Below are positions 61,656 to 64,000 of a DNA stretch of 64,000 nucleotides, in pieces. The translations under genes were made by a program, and so were the position numbers. Where the stretch lies: the NCBI GenBank assembly GCA_024508855.1, contig JANINJ010000042.1:62001-126000 (forward strand), given 5' to 3'. The stretch is from Xanthobacteraceae bacterium. Lineage in GTDB: Bacteria; Pseudomonadota; Alphaproteobacteria; Rhizobiales; Xanthobacteraceae. Numbering within the stretch: position 1 is the stretch's first letter; each line of letters starts with the position of its first letter. The notes beneath the pieces were generated by a model that had not been told where the DNA came from, searched no databases, and was given only the letters and a program-made list of their open reading frames with translations.

Positions 61656-64000
<2,345 letters not shown>

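Overview
The window is chromosomal DNA from an alphaproteobacterium, most likely of the Bradyrhizobium/Rhodopseudomonas/Afipia group (Nitrobacteraceae). This rests on the high GC content, the type II lumazine synthase behind an FMN riboswitch, the petP-petR-like regulator pair, the prs/pth/ychF/rplY neighbourhood, and several families of palindromic interspersed repeats. The genus cannot be fixed from sequence reading alone. Coding density is high and almost every gene is an intact housekeeping or conserved accessory gene. I saw no rRNA, tRNA, CRISPR array, insertion sequence or prophage.

Layout. 1-5.2 kb: the N-terminal part of mutL (runs off the left edge), a ribbon-helix-helix protein, and a four-gene operon for a periplasmic GMC dehydrogenase (monohaem cytochrome c, VOC protein, Tat-exported small subunit, flavoprotein). 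5.4-15.5 kb: arfB, two M16 peptidase-like proteins, a secreted protein, lspA, ileS, a sugar O-acetyltransferase and ribF, all on the minus strand. 15.7-20.3 kb: a CheY-like regulator, a HAD protein with an altered active site, a membrane protein with a degenerate EAL domain, and an omega-amino acid transaminase. 20.5-24.5 kb: a TadE/TadG-like pair, hisS and a tautomerase. 24.6-30.5 kb: two divergent thioesterases, several small secreted proteins, RNase T2, rlmJ, a cold-shock protein and an outer-membrane beta-barrel.

30.7-35.3 kb: uvrC-pgsA-moaD-moaE-prmB, tightly packed. 35.5-42.1 kb: a MATE exporter, two tandem but different branched-chain aminotransferases, and a MarR/response regulator/histidine kinase module. 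42.2-48 kb: proC, a YbjN protein, a secreted royal-jelly-type protein, the FMN riboswitch with ribH2, prs and a lipoprotein. 48-55 kb: pgeF-midA-lgt, a dienelactone hydrolase, ubiK, rplY-pth-ychF and a DUF4282 membrane protein. 55.4-61.5 kb: tandem MaoC proteins, small hypothetical proteins including a His/Met-rich secreted peptide, two NTF2-like paralogues, a low-GC orphan gene and a luciferase-like monooxygenase. The window ends inside uvrB.

The most unusual items are the GMC dehydrogenase operon with a monohaem cytochrome and an embedded VOC gene; the His/Met-rich peptide with its own strong terminator; the low-GC orphan at 60 kb with operator-like palindromes; an IleRS whose C-terminal zinc knuckle has decayed; degenerate EAL and HAD catalytic motifs; a 15-bp tandem duplication that doubles the proC start codon; and the mosaic of REP-like elements. 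I found no convincing large undescribed defence or biosynthetic system. Many start codons were moved inward from the longest possible reading frame, using ribosome binding sites, signal peptides and gene overlaps.
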